In this document: positions 7,674 through 16,037 of the stretch, piece after piece | How the letters are laid out: each line of letters starts with the position of its first letter | How positions within the stretch are numbered: the stretch's first letter is position 1 | Made by a program: the position numbers and the translations under genes | NCBI GenBank assembly: GCA_964643045.1 | Contig: CAZXSC010000019.1 | Span: 1 to 35,584, forward strand | DNA: 35,584 nt | Direction: 5' to 3' | DNA from: TMED23 sp964643045 | GTDB lineage: Bacteria > Pseudomonadota > Alphaproteobacteria > Rhodospirillales > UBA2165 | Notes under the pieces: generated by a model | Database searches by the model: none | Told to the model about the DNA's origin: nothing | The model's input: the letters and a program-made list of their open reading frames with translations, nothing else

Positions 7674-8378
7674 TTAGATATCGGAATCGCAGAGGTTCAG
7701 GTATGTTCTTTCAAGTACGTCAACATCGCACACTTCTAAATTACTTCCATGGCGTTTAATTATATCTTTTTTTGCGAGAGCGCTGAGCACTCGGGTGACT
7801 GTCTCACGTGTTGTACTGGCTTTTCTTGCTATATCATTATGGACCGGAAAATTATTAATTATGGCGCGATTTTTAGTTATCTTACATACTTTTACATGTT
7901 TCATAACTTCCGCGAGAACTCTAGCATTAGCACCCAAAGTCACCAGATCAGTTATTCGATCACTTGATGTTCTTATAATGCTTGCGAGCATTGCCATTAA
8001 TTTTAGTCCGACGGCAGGGTAAGCATTGAGGGTTTCAATAAAATTACGAGCAGACATTTTGACAACAAGTGAAGGTTCAATGGCAATAACTGATGATGAT
8101 CGGAGTCCACCATCAATTGCCGCAAGTTCTCCAAAACACTTACCCGAGTTAAGCACTTCCAGAGCGACTTCTTTCCCTGATTTTGTCAGGTTTATGACGC
8201 GTACCGAACCTTTGAAAATAAAAAAAACATCTTTGGTTTCATCGAGTTGACCGATGATCTGATCCCCTCTTTGAAAATAAACAGGTTCGCAAATGCTCTC
8301 CAATTTCTCGATTTGCTGAGAAGTAAGTTCTGAAAAGATCTCAATCTGGGATAGATCTATTTCTTTTATTTTATCCAT
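7674..8378 (-). CDS. Crp/Fnr-family transcriptional regulator
   Basis: 234 residues from ATG 8378; a TTG at 8411 would add 11. The N-terminal cNMP-binding beta-roll carries the phosphate-binding cassette C-F-G-E-L-A-A-I-D-G-G-L-R-S-S-S, which keeps the Glu and Arg-Ser that bind cyclic nucleotide in CRP. A long dimerisation helix follows. The C-terminal winged helix includes H-N-D-I-A-R-K-A-S-T-T-R-E-T-V-T-R-V-L as the recognition region. I see no N-terminal Cys cluster of the Fnr iron-sulfur type. It lies convergent to the heptad gene and divergent from the ABC exporter, so it probably controls one or both; the TGTGA-N6-TCACT site is consistent with that. Confidence 0.88.
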   Translation of the reverse strand: MDKIKEIDLSQIEIFSELTSQQIEKLESICEPVYFQRGDQIIGQLDETKDVFFIFKGSVRVINLTKSGKEVALEVLNSGKCFGELAAIDGGLRSSSVIAIEPSLVVKMSARNFIETLNAYPAVGLKLMAMLASIIRTSSDRITDLVTLGANARVLAEVMKHVKVCKITKNRAIINNFPVHNDIARKASTTRETVTRVLSALAKKDIIKRHGSNLEVCDVDVLERTYLNLCDSDI

Positions 8379-8708
8379 TTTGTCGCATTCATTTACGCAG
8401 GTTGTTGGCAAATTAACTTATGGACGTACGAAAATTTTATTCGTCTCATTAGGCCTTTGTGTACTTGGTATGTAATGACGTTTCAATAGCCTTTCTAATT
8501 TATTTTAAATTACCCTAGAGATGGATATCAGTATAGGTGAATTGCTTAATATAAATTAATAGGCCAGTTTTTTGATTTGATTGTTTCTTGGCGAGGTCTT
8601 TACAGTTCCAGCGACCTTTGCTATTAGCACAGACTGTTTCCTTTGCACCACAGCGGAGAAATCGTGGTGCAACGAGAAATATTGGGTACATTTTTTTAGG
8701 TTAATCTT
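8379..8708. other. Divergent intergenic region, regulator/exporter
   Basis: About 330 AT-rich bases between the Crp/Fnr gene and the ABC exporter gene. They must hold both promoters. I find the hairpin at 8643-8672 but no good second copy of TGTGA-N6-TCACA and no ORF. Confidence 0.55.
8643..8672 (+). promoter_or_regulatory. Inverted repeat in the exporter leader
   Basis: TTGCACCAC and its exact complement GTGGTGCAA flank a 12-base loop, ending 36 bp before the exporter start codon. It could be an operator or a leader hairpin. Confidence 0.5.
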
Positions 8709-10850
8709 ATGTCTAGAGCCTTTAGATCTTCAGCGATAGCAGTTACTTACATAGCTCGCCAGTTTGGAGTTCAGATAAATGTAGACGCTGTTGCTGACGC
8801 TGTTGAGCGTAGCGGTTTAAGTTCACCTAAACAATTTGCCAACTATTTTTATGATTTTGGCATTAACGTTAAGTTACGTAAATTTAGCCCGGCAGAGCTG
8901 GTTGAGAAAAAGTATATATACCCTTGCGTTGGAGTAATGCGAGATGGACGTTCGCTTATATTGGCAGGGATCGAAGTTGCCGGAAGTATCGATGAGTCAA
9001 AGGTTATTGCGATTGATCCGTTAGATCCCACCGCTAAGCCAGAAAAAATAGATGCTTTAACATTTAAGAATGATTGGTCTGGGCAAATTGTTCTCGTGTC
9101 GCAAAGCTCGGGTGAGGCGGCAAAAGATAGAACTTTTGATTGGAAGTGGTTCCTGCCTGAGTTTTACAGGTTTAAGGGTATCATGGCCATGACTTTTATT
9201 GTTTCGCTGATTATTCATGGTCTTGGTTTGGCGCCGATTGTTTATATTCAAATTTCATTAGACAAAGTGCTGGGTTATCAGGCGGTGTCTACTCTTTATG
9301 TTTTGACAGCTGGAATAGTTTTGGCCCTTTTGTTTGGGGGTGTTATAACCTATGGCCGTGATTATGTAATTAATTATATCAGCACTTCAATCGAATCACG
9401 GTTGACGGGCGATGTATTTGACAAGCTTCTTGATTTGCCGGCTCAAACATTTCAGACAACGAGTCCCAGTGAGATGGAAGGAAAGGTGCAGGCTGTTCTC
9501 GGGGTAAGAGCATTCGTTTCAAGGCAAATTTTGACCAATTTATACGATGCGACAGGTATTTTAGTATTTACTCCCGTTCTTTTTGGTTATAGCCCGGTTT
9601 TGACGATAGTTGTTATATGTTTTGCCGTTGTTCAAGGTGTGATTGACCTGGTTTCCAAGCTTCGTCAACGTGAACTAGGAAAGAGTGTTGGGGAAGCCAA
9701 CGCAAAACGGATCAGAAGTTTGAGGGAAACGGTGGCTGGAATTGACAGCGTTAAAACCCTGTCCCAAGAGCCAATACAGAGAAAAGAATGGCGTTCGAAT
9801 GCCGCGACGTCAATTCGCCGTAATTTTAATATCTTGACGGCTGGAAATTTGACAAGTGCGATAAATGGCACATTGTCTAGCTTAATGACAATCACAATTG
9901 TTTTTACCGGTATTAATCTCGTTTTTGCTGGTTCTCTGTCGGCAGGCGCTATTATTTCCTGCAATATGTTAGGCGGTAAAATAGTTTCGCCAATCAAGGG
10001 CTTGATCACATTTTTTGCCGACACTAGTACCATCGCCGGCGCCATGGAGCAGATAGGCTCAATATGGAACTCAAATCCGGAACGAGCTGGCGGGGGCGCC
10101 CAGCATGTAATTACTGGCAAGTACGATATGAGGGATGTGGGTGTTAAGTTTGGTGAACACGATGCATTGACAAAAGTGAATTTAACAATCCCTGCCCGTC
10201 AGAAAGTTGCAATTGTGGGACCATCAGCGAGTGGAAAATCAACACTGTTGCGGCTTTTGCAAGGACTTTTGAAAGCGAATGATGGCGTGGTAGAGGTCGA
10301 TGGGAATAATTTGGCTAGTGTAGATTTGGGCCATTACAGAAGCCAGGTTGCACTTGTCGATCTGCAGCCGACCTTTTTTGCCGGGACGATAGAGCAAAAT
10401 ATAAGAAGGGTCAGACCGAATATTAGTGAACGTGAATTTGAGGAAGTACTTGATCTTTCGGGATTAAGTCACTTGTCAAAAGACCTTGCCGACGGCCTCA
10501 GTACGGATATTGATCAAACCGCGAGCAACTTATCCCAGAGCCATAAAATAACTGTTGCATTGGCCCGCTCTCTTGCAACGGATCCCAATCTTCTTCTACT
10601 CGATGAAACGTTCAATACACTTGATAAACAAACCCAGGTATATCTGAAGGGAAAGCTCGACGAAATTGCCGCCGGAAAAACTCTGTTAGCTACAATTCAT
10701 GACTTTCGTTGGCTTGGCATGTTTGATTGGATTATTGTGTTGAATAAAGGAAGTGTTGAGGGTCAAGGTAGCCACGATGATTTAATGAATAATTGTCCAC
10801 TTTATAAAGAAATGTGGGAATTAGAAAAACAGATTGAGGCTGATGTCTAA
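8709..10850 (+). CDS. Type I secretion ABC exporter with C39-like domain
   Basis: 713 residues in the LapB/HlyB-like layout. Residues 1-140 form a C39 peptidase-like domain that lacks the catalytic Cys (S-S-A-I-A-V-T-Y-I-A-R-Q-F-G-V), so it probably binds cargo rather than cleaving it. Residues about 155-450 are the six-helix membrane domain. The C-terminal part is the ATPase. Walker A is G-P-S-A-S-G-K-S-T at 504-512, Walker B ends in D632-E633, and the switch His is H664. The signature is L-S-Q-S-H at 608-612 instead of L-S-G-G-Q, a real departure from the family. It is followed after 43 bp by the HlyD-like partner, an obvious operon. The likely cargo is the heptad protein or the FecR exoprotein. 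Confidence 0.9.
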   Translation: MSRAFRSSAIAVTYIARQFGVQINVDAVADAVERSGLSSPKQFANYFYDFGINVKLRKFSPAELVEKKYIYPCVGVMRDGRSLILAGIEVAGSIDESKVIAIDPLDPTAKPEKIDALTFKNDWSGQIVLVSQSSGEAAKDRTFDWKWFLPEFYRFKGIMAMTFIVSLIIHGLGLAPIVYIQISLDKVLGYQAVSTLYVLTAGIVLALLFGGVITYGRDYVINYISTSIESRLTGDVFDKLLDLPAQTFQTTSPSEMEGKVQAVLGVRAFVSRQILTNLYDATGILVFTPVLFGYSPVLTIVVICFAVVQGVIDLVSKLRQRELGKSVGEANAKRIRSLRETVAGIDSVKTLSQEPIQRKEWRSNAATSIRRNFNILTAGNLTSAINGTLSSLMTITIVFTGINLVFAGSLSAGAIISCNMLGGKIVSPIKGLITFFADTSTIAGAMEQIGSIWNSNPERAGGGAQHVITGKYDMRDVGVKFGEHDALTKVNLTIPARQKVAIVGPSASGKSTLLRLLQGLLKANDGVVEVDGNNLASVDLGHYRSQVALVDLQPTFFAGTIEQNIRRVRPNISEREFEEVLDLSGLSHLSKDLADGLSTDIDQTASNLSQSHKITVALARSLATDPNLLLLDETFNTLDKQTQVYLKGKLDEIAAGKTLLATIHDFRWLGMFDWIIVLNKGSVEGQGSHDDLMNNCPLYKEMWELEKQIEADV

Positions 10851-10893
10851 TGGTAGTTGAATTTTGGATTAGGTATAGAGGCATGTTACTATA

Positions 10894-12654
10894 ATGGCAC
10901 CTAAGAATTTTTATCCAAAAGATGCTTATATCTTCCGAGAGGGGGAAAGTGCTGACTACGCCTATATCCTTAAAGAAGGCAGCGTAGAAATTGTTAAAAC
11001 CGCGGCTGACGGTGATTTGATTCTAGCCACCCTTTCGGAGCCAAATACTATTTTTGGTGAGATGGCGCTCATTGATGGAGAAGCGCGGAGTGCCGGTGCC
11101 CGTGCTTGCGAGGATTCCACCGTCGACGAAGTAAAGCAAGATGAATTTATAGGTTATATTGAGAAAAATCCAACGGCAGCATTCCGCATTATGAAGACGT
11201 TATCAAACTCGCTTAGAGATGCTAATAAGGCAGCATCTCAAGCGGGTGTTATTCTTGAAGAAGGCGAGACTAATTTAGGGGAAATGGTGACGGATGAAGA
11301 CCCACTTCCCGAAGATATTGATGATACCGATGCAATTTATGATGCTCCAGCCTCTAAACCTATAATGTTAACCGTCGGCGCTGTGCTGACTGCCTTTGTT
11401 GTTGCCTTTGTTTTTGCGACGTCTCTTGCCGTTGACACTACTGTTTCCGCACGTGGAAAGTTTACAGCTGAGGTTCCCAATGTTGGGGTGCAGGCAAGTT
11501 CCAGCGCAACTGTACGGAAGGTTCACGTTAAGCGCGGCATGCAGGTCAAGAAAGGTGACTTGATTGTATTGCTAGACAGCACAGCAGCGGACTCCGACTT
11601 AAAGGGCAATGTCGAAAAGTTAGCGGCCGTTAGTGGTCGTTTACGCCGCCTCAAATTGGAACAAAAGCTTATTAAGACGAGAAAATCTGTTCCAAAGAAC
11701 CATGGTTTAGCCCCCCTTGCTTATGATATTTTAAATAAGAAATTGCTAGGTTATAGGTCTAAAATAACCTCATTCACCTCCAAATTAGCGAAGTTTGACA
11801 AAGAATTGGCGAAAGCCCGAAATGATGTCGCATCGGCTAAAGAAACAGTAAAAATTACACTTAAACAATTTAAATTAAAAGAGCGGATTGAGGCCGCGAA
11901 AAAGGAACTCTTTGATAGAAAAGTTGGTTCGATGCTGAGCTATTTACAAGCACAAGATGCGTCATTGGCTGCAAAAAAAGCATATCTTGCAGCAAAGGAT
12001 AGTGTTGATAGTAAGAAGTCTGCTTTATCTGCAAAGTTGTCCGATAAAGGAACACTGCAGGCCGATAGAAATGAGTTTGTAGCGAAGTCGTCCTCGGCCT
12101 TGGGTGAGAGTATCGCTAAAGAACAAGAACAGTTCATGCAGTTAAGCCAACAAAGACTGAAGTTTAAGCAAAAAGTTGAGAACATTGAGGTTCGTGCCCC
12201 GGCAGATGGGGTTGTACTTGATGTCCCGTCGATTTCTGCAGGTTCAATTGTTAGAGAAGGTGATGTGTTGGTTACCTTAGTTTTATCCAATCAGAAATTA
12301 GCCTTCGAAGTCGACGTTGATCCAAAAAATATCAGCGATGTAAAGAAAGGAGCAGCTGTATCCGTTAAGCTAGACGCGCTGCCTTTCCAGCAATATGGTG
12401 ACCTTAAGGGAAAATTGATTTATATTTCTGAAGATACGTATAACGAGTCATTAAGCGGCGATAAGGGCTCTTTCTATCGTGGCCGTGTTTCTATATCGGC
12501 TGAAGAGCTTAATGCATTGCCAGAAACCTTTTCGCTTACTTCAGGCATGGGTGCCAGCGCCGATTTGAAAGTGGGTGAAAGGCGGATAATTACGTATCTA
12601 ACGCACCCAATCTTAAAGGGATTAACTTCTGCATTTAAAGAACCAGATAAATAG
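10894..12654 (+). CDS. HlyD-type membrane fusion protein with cNMP domain
   Basis: 586 residues. Residues about 5-115 form a cyclic-nucleotide-binding domain with the phosphate cassette F-G-E-M-A-L-I-D-G-E-A-R-S-A-G-A, keeping Glu and Arg-Ser-Ala. An acidic linker (about 125-150) leads to one transmembrane helix at about 155-180. The rest is periplasmic adaptor: a biotinyl-lipoyl-like strand (V-x-V-K-R-G-M-x-V-K-K-G-D), a long coiled coil at about 250-420, the second lipoyl half (V-R-A-P-A-D-G-V-V) and a beta-barrel. The topology puts the nucleotide domain in the cytoplasm beside the ABC ATPase. Ordinary HlyD proteins have no such domain, so second-messenger control of export is a reasonable inference. 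It forms an operon with the preceding exporter gene. Confidence 0.9.
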   Translation: MAPKNFYPKDAYIFREGESADYAYILKEGSVEIVKTAADGDLILATLSEPNTIFGEMALIDGEARSAGARACEDSTVDEVKQDEFIGYIEKNPTAAFRIMKTLSNSLRDANKAASQAGVILEEGETNLGEMVTDEDPLPEDIDDTDAIYDAPASKPIMLTVGAVLTAFVVAFVFATSLAVDTTVSARGKFTAEVPNVGVQASSSATVRKVHVKRGMQVKKGDLIVLLDSTAADSDLKGNVEKLAAVSGRLRRLKLEQKLIKTRKSVPKNHGLAPLAYDILNKKLLGYRSKITSFTSKLAKFDKELAKARNDVASAKETVKITLKQFKLKERIEAAKKELFDRKVGSMLSYLQAQDASLAAKKAYLAAKDSVDSKKSALSAKLSDKGTLQADRNEFVAKSSSALGESIAKEQEQFMQLSQQRLKFKQKVENIEVRAPADGVVLDVPSISAGSIVREGDVLVTLVLSNQKLAFEVDVDPKNISDVKKGAAVSVKLDALPFQQYGDLKGKLIYISEDTYNESLSGDKGSFYRGRVSISAEELNALPETFSLTSGMGASADLKVGERRIITYLTHPILKGLTSAFKEPDK

Positions 12655-12821
12655 ACTCTTACTTGATCAGATAGCAGGGTTTGTGGTTTTTCAGCAAGAA
12701 ATATGAACATAAGGGATAGATCATCTGGCTTATATATTTTGGGATTTATCAAATTCTTTTAGGTCAGCGCCCATCTATCACAGATTGTATTTTGGATTTT
12801 ATATCAGTAGCCGTTGGCTGT

Positions 12822-13577
12822 CTAAGCTAGTCCCGGCGGTATAATCGTCTCTTCACCTAAGTGGTATAAATTATATATCTCAGACGCGGAAGCCCAGCGC
12901 AACCGGCAAATTCTTTCAGCGCAAACTAATGCCTGAGCGGCTTCTTCACTGGTACGAATGTGCTGCACAGCCAGAGCTAACTGCCTTTCCGAATGTTCCT
13001 GGTCAGCTAATTCATGAGCAACAAAAAATTCAATGGCTGGATCGTCATGTCGAAACCCATAATGTGTTGTGAGGGCAGGTATCGTAATTTCGTTATTCAG
13101 TTGTGGTTGCTGGCCCTCTTGTGTAAACAACGCCGCCAGAGCGACGCCTACGGGTTCAACATCAGCAATATGCCTATAATAGAGAGTTCGAGCCCACCAA
13201 CTTGGAAGCATTTCTGTAGCATCAATTTCTTTCTGATTCAGGCCTACCGCTAGGCAAAATTCATGTATCATCTGCATATGTTCATGGGGTTCTTCGCCAA
13301 CCGTATCTTGGGCAACTAGACCCTCTTCCTCAGCCAGGTTCTCCACACACATTTTTTTTACCTGAGCATCGCCTCTGTTATAAAGAAGTCCAAAAGCTTC
13401 AAGGGCTAGAACGACAAATTTTGCGTGCATTGCCTGATGTATACCTAGGATTTTGAGTTCCAATTTTCCCTTTGCTAATTCTTGGAATAAAGGATGGTTC
13501 TTTGTGTGCCATTCATCACGTATCGATACAATTTTCTCATCAATTAATTCTTTTTCGACATCTAAACTATCTGGCAT
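12822..13577 (-). CDS. TenA/PqqC-fold iron-containing redox-type protein
   Basis: 251 residues from ATG 13577, preceded by a GGGG stretch; an ATG at 13643 would add 22 residues of doubtful hydrophobic sequence with no ribosome site. The helical sequence carries His/Glu clusters typical of the haem-oxygenase-like superfamily: H-Q-A-M-H, then E-E-E-G with E-P-H-E-H, and H-E-L-A-D-Q-E-H near the C-terminus. Members include PqqC, CADD-type self-processing oxygenases and iron-containing redox enzymes. The paired His/Glu residues fit a di-metal centre. It is a monocistronic-looking gene with no biosynthetic partner beside it, so the substrate is unknown. Confidence 0.7.
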   Translation of the reverse strand: MPDSLDVEKELIDEKIVSIRDEWHTKNHPLFQELAKGKLELKILGIHQAMHAKFVVLALEAFGLLYNRGDAQVKKMCVENLAEEEGLVAQDTVGEEPHEHMQMIHEFCLAVGLNQKEIDATEMLPSWWARTLYYRHIADVEPVGVALAALFTQEGQQPQLNNEITIPALTTHYGFRHDDPAIEFFVAHELADQEHSERQLALAVQHIRTSEEAAQALVCAERICRLRWASASEIYNLYHLGEETIIPPGLA

Positions 13578-13773
13578 TGCGCTGTACCCCGTGTATAAAA
13601 ATATATTTGTTAAACCTATGCAGGTTATCTTAAACAAAAACATAGCTTAACCAAGTTTTGATTGCACCTATTCTGACACTGATATTCATATGCAACAGTT
13701 TATTTATAGAGGCAACATCCTATTACGTTATTTTAGTAATCAAAAAAGAGAGGAGAATCCTAGATCAAAGAAT

Positions 13774-13801
13774 AAAAGTTGCCTTTAGAAAGGCGACTTT
13801 T
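13774..13801 (-). terminator. Terminator downstream of glnA
   Basis: A 13-base arm (AAAAGTTGCCTTT) and its partner match except for one G-U pair, forming a hairpin 20 bp past the glnA stop. T-rich sequence lies on both sides, so it may work in both directions. Confidence 0.75.
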
Positions 13802-13820
13802 ATTCTTTTTACATCAGCTG

Positions 13821-15242
13821 TTATGCTGAATAGTACATTTGAAATTCTATTGGGTGAGTTGTATGCTCCAAGGCGTAAACCTCTTCCATCTTTAATTCAA
13901 TGTAACCATCAATTTGATCATCGGTGAATACATCACCAGCCTTTAGAAATTCGCGATCTTCACTTAAAGCGTCGAGAGCTTCGCGCAATGAGCCACAAAC
14001 TGTTGGTACATCAGCAATTTCTTCTTCAGGTAACTCATAGAGATCCTTGTCCATCGCATCGCCTGGGTCAATTTTATTCTGTATTCCATCTAGCCCTGCC
14101 ATCAGCATAGCCGAAAACGCAAGATAGGCATTTGCCATTGCATCAGGGAATCTGACTTCAACACGCTTGCCGTTCGGGCTGGCGGAATACGGAATTCGAC
14201 ATGATGCCGAACGATTACGCGCCGAATAGGCTAGCAATACGGGGGCCTCAAAACCCGGAATCAATCGCTTATAACTGTTTGTTGATGGGTTGGAAAAAGC
14301 GTTAATAGTTTTAGCATGTTTAATTATACCTCCAATATAATTTAGAGCTGTTTCGGAAAGGTCGGCATAACCTGAACCGGCAAACGCGGGTTTGCCATTT
14401 TTCCATATAGATTGGTGTGTATGCATGCCCGTACCATTATCCCCTACTATTGGTTTTGGCATGAAGGTTGCTGTCTTTCCATATATATGGGAGACCATTT
14501 GGACCACATATTTGTATGCCTGAACATTATCGGCACTTTGAACGAGTGTCGCAAATTTAATCCCAAGTTCATGCTGAGATGGGGCAACCTCATGGTGGTG
14601 TTTTTCCATTTCGACGCCCATTTCTTGCAGCGTGGTAACCATTTCAGAGCGCAAGTCGTGAGCTGAGTCGACGGGCGGCACCGGAAAATATCCGCCCTTA
14701 ATGCCAGGACGATGACCCGTATTACCTTCAGGAAATTCTGCTCCCGAGTTGTACGGACCTTCTTCATGATCAATTTTATAGAATGTGTGATTCATCGAAA
14801 CTTGCGAACGCACATCGTCAAAAACAAAAAACTCTGGTTCTGGGCCAAAGTATGAGGCATCTCCAATACCAGTCGTCTGCAAATGCGCTTCGGCACGTTT
14901 AGCAGTTGAACGAGGGTCGCGCGAATAAAGCTCACCCGTCATTGGGTCACGAATATCACAAATCATTATCATGGTTGGTTGTGCAGCAAACGGATCCATA
15001 ACGCATGTGGTCGGGTCGGGTATTAACGCCATATCAGATTCGTTAATGGCTTTCCAACCAGCAATCGAAGAACCATCAAAGAATATTCCATCCTTAAAGG
15101 CATCCTCATCGATGGTCTGCGGCAGCTGGGTTAGGTGTTGCCATTTACCTCGGGGGTCGGTGAACCGCAGGTCGATATGGCGAACATCGTTATCTTTTAC
15201 GACCTTTGCGACATCCGCTGGTGTTATACAATCAAACGACAT
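13821..15242 (-). CDS. glnA: Glutamine synthetase type I
   Basis: 473 residues, normal for GSI. It condenses ammonia with glutamate using ATP in the cytoplasm as a dodecamer. Diagnostic blocks are F-F-D-G-S-S-I-A-G-W near the N-terminus, G-P-E-P-E-F-F-V-F-D, the H-H-H-E-V-A-P-S-Q-H-E region and N-R-S-A-S-C-R-I-P. The adenylylation Tyr is Y402 in D-L-Y-E-L-P, so activity is probably controlled by GlnE. The frame is open upstream to 15344, but the true start is ATG 15242 with AAGGAAG in front; the upstream extension overlaps glnB. It follows glnB by 49 bp, the usual glnBA operon of alphaproteobacteria. Confidence 0.98.
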   Translation of the reverse strand: MSFDCITPADVAKVVKDNDVRHIDLRFTDPRGKWQHLTQLPQTIDEDAFKDGIFFDGSSIAGWKAINESDMALIPDPTTCVMDPFAAQPTMIMICDIRDPMTGELYSRDPRSTAKRAEAHLQTTGIGDASYFGPEPEFFVFDDVRSQVSMNHTFYKIDHEEGPYNSGAEFPEGNTGHRPGIKGGYFPVPPVDSAHDLRSEMVTTLQEMGVEMEKHHHEVAPSQHELGIKFATLVQSADNVQAYKYVVQMVSHIYGKTATFMPKPIVGDNGTGMHTHQSIWKNGKPAFAGSGYADLSETALNYIGGIIKHAKTINAFSNPSTNSYKRLIPGFEAPVLLAYSARNRSASCRIPYSASPNGKRVEVRFPDAMANAYLAFSAMLMAGLDGIQNKIDPGDAMDKDLYELPEEEIADVPTVCGSLREALDALSEDREFLKAGDVFTDDQIDGYIELKMEEVYALEHTTHPIEFQMYYSA

Positions 15243-15291
15243 AATACTTCCTTTCTTGAATTCAAAATTTGTGGTTTTTTCTCTCTTTGGA

Positions 15292-15630
15292 TCAGATTGC
15301 TTCTGCACCACGTTCGCCGGTGCGGATGCGTATTGCATCATCAATGTGGCTTATAAAAATTTTTCCATCGCCGATGCGTCCGGTATGAGCAGCTTTTTGA
15401 ATTGCTTCAACGGCAGAATTTAATTGGAGGTCTTCAATTACAAGCTCGATTTTTACTTTTGGGAGGAAATCCACGACATATTCTGCTCCTCGATATAGTT
15501 CCGTGTGACCTTTTTGACGTCCAAATCCCTTAGCTTCCAACACGGTAATGCCTTGGACCCCTATTTCACGCAGCGCTTCTTTTATTTCGTCAAGTTTGAA
15601 AGGTTTTATAATCGCTTCAACTTTTTTCAT
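15292..15630 (-). CDS. glnB: Nitrogen regulatory protein PII
   Basis: 112 residues from ATG 15630 (M-K-K-V-E-A-I-I-K-P-F), the exact family length; the frame is open nine codons further upstream. The T-loop G-R-Q-K-G-H-T-E-L-Y-R-G-A-E-Y carries the uridylylation residue Y51. The C-terminal signature G-D-G-K-I-F-I and R-I-R-T-G-E are intact. PII senses ATP/ADP and 2-oxoglutarate and controls GlnE, NtrB and ammonium transport. It is the first gene of the glnB-glnA operon, driven by the sigma-54 site about 110 bp upstream. Confidence 0.98.
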   Translation of the reverse strand: MKKVEAIIKPFKLDEIKEALREIGVQGITVLEAKGFGRQKGHTELYRGAEYVVDFLPKVKIELVIEDLQLNSAVEAIQKAAHTGRIGDGKIFISHIDDAIRIRTGERGAEAI

Positions 15631-16037
15631 TAAACTAGCCTTTGAATTTGGAGACAAATCACAATCATTAGAGCATGTTTTGACAGGGGTATCCGGGGCA
15701 AATTTGCGGTTTGAATCTATTATATTTTAACTTATTAATAGCAGGAGTCGTGCCAGTTTTCTTGATTGTTTGGAATCGCCTGAATTCCGTCTATAATTTC
15801 AATTTATTTAACTTTGGGAATAATCTTACCGATATTTTTTGCCTAATTTATAGTCATCTGCCTAATAAAATGTCTTTAGCGATTATTTGACGATTACGAA
15901 ATCTAGATTATTAATTGCATATCAATGCCTTTCAGTAATCGAATTCAGTAGCCAATTCATACTGATATACTCATTATAAAATTAGTCCTTTACTAACGAG
16001 GGATAAATCTTAGTTTTGGAATGGGGGGTGGTCTCAA
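15631..16037. other. Divergent intergenic region, glnB/aminotransferase
   Basis: About 400 AT-rich bases. They hold the sigma-54 promoter of glnB at 15740-15756. I looked for paired GCAC/GTGC NtrC enhancers above it and saw none convincing. The aminotransferase promoter is not recognisable. No ORF or RNA gene was seen. Confidence 0.6.
15740..15756 (-). promoter_or_regulatory. Sigma-54 promoter of glnBA
   Basis: On the minus strand the sequence is CTGGCACGACTCCTGCT. GG at -24 and GC at -12 have the obligatory 12-base offset, matching TGGCAC-N5-TTGCT with one change. It lies 110 bp before the glnB start. RpoN/NtrC control of glnBA is established for many proteobacteria. Confidence 0.75.
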
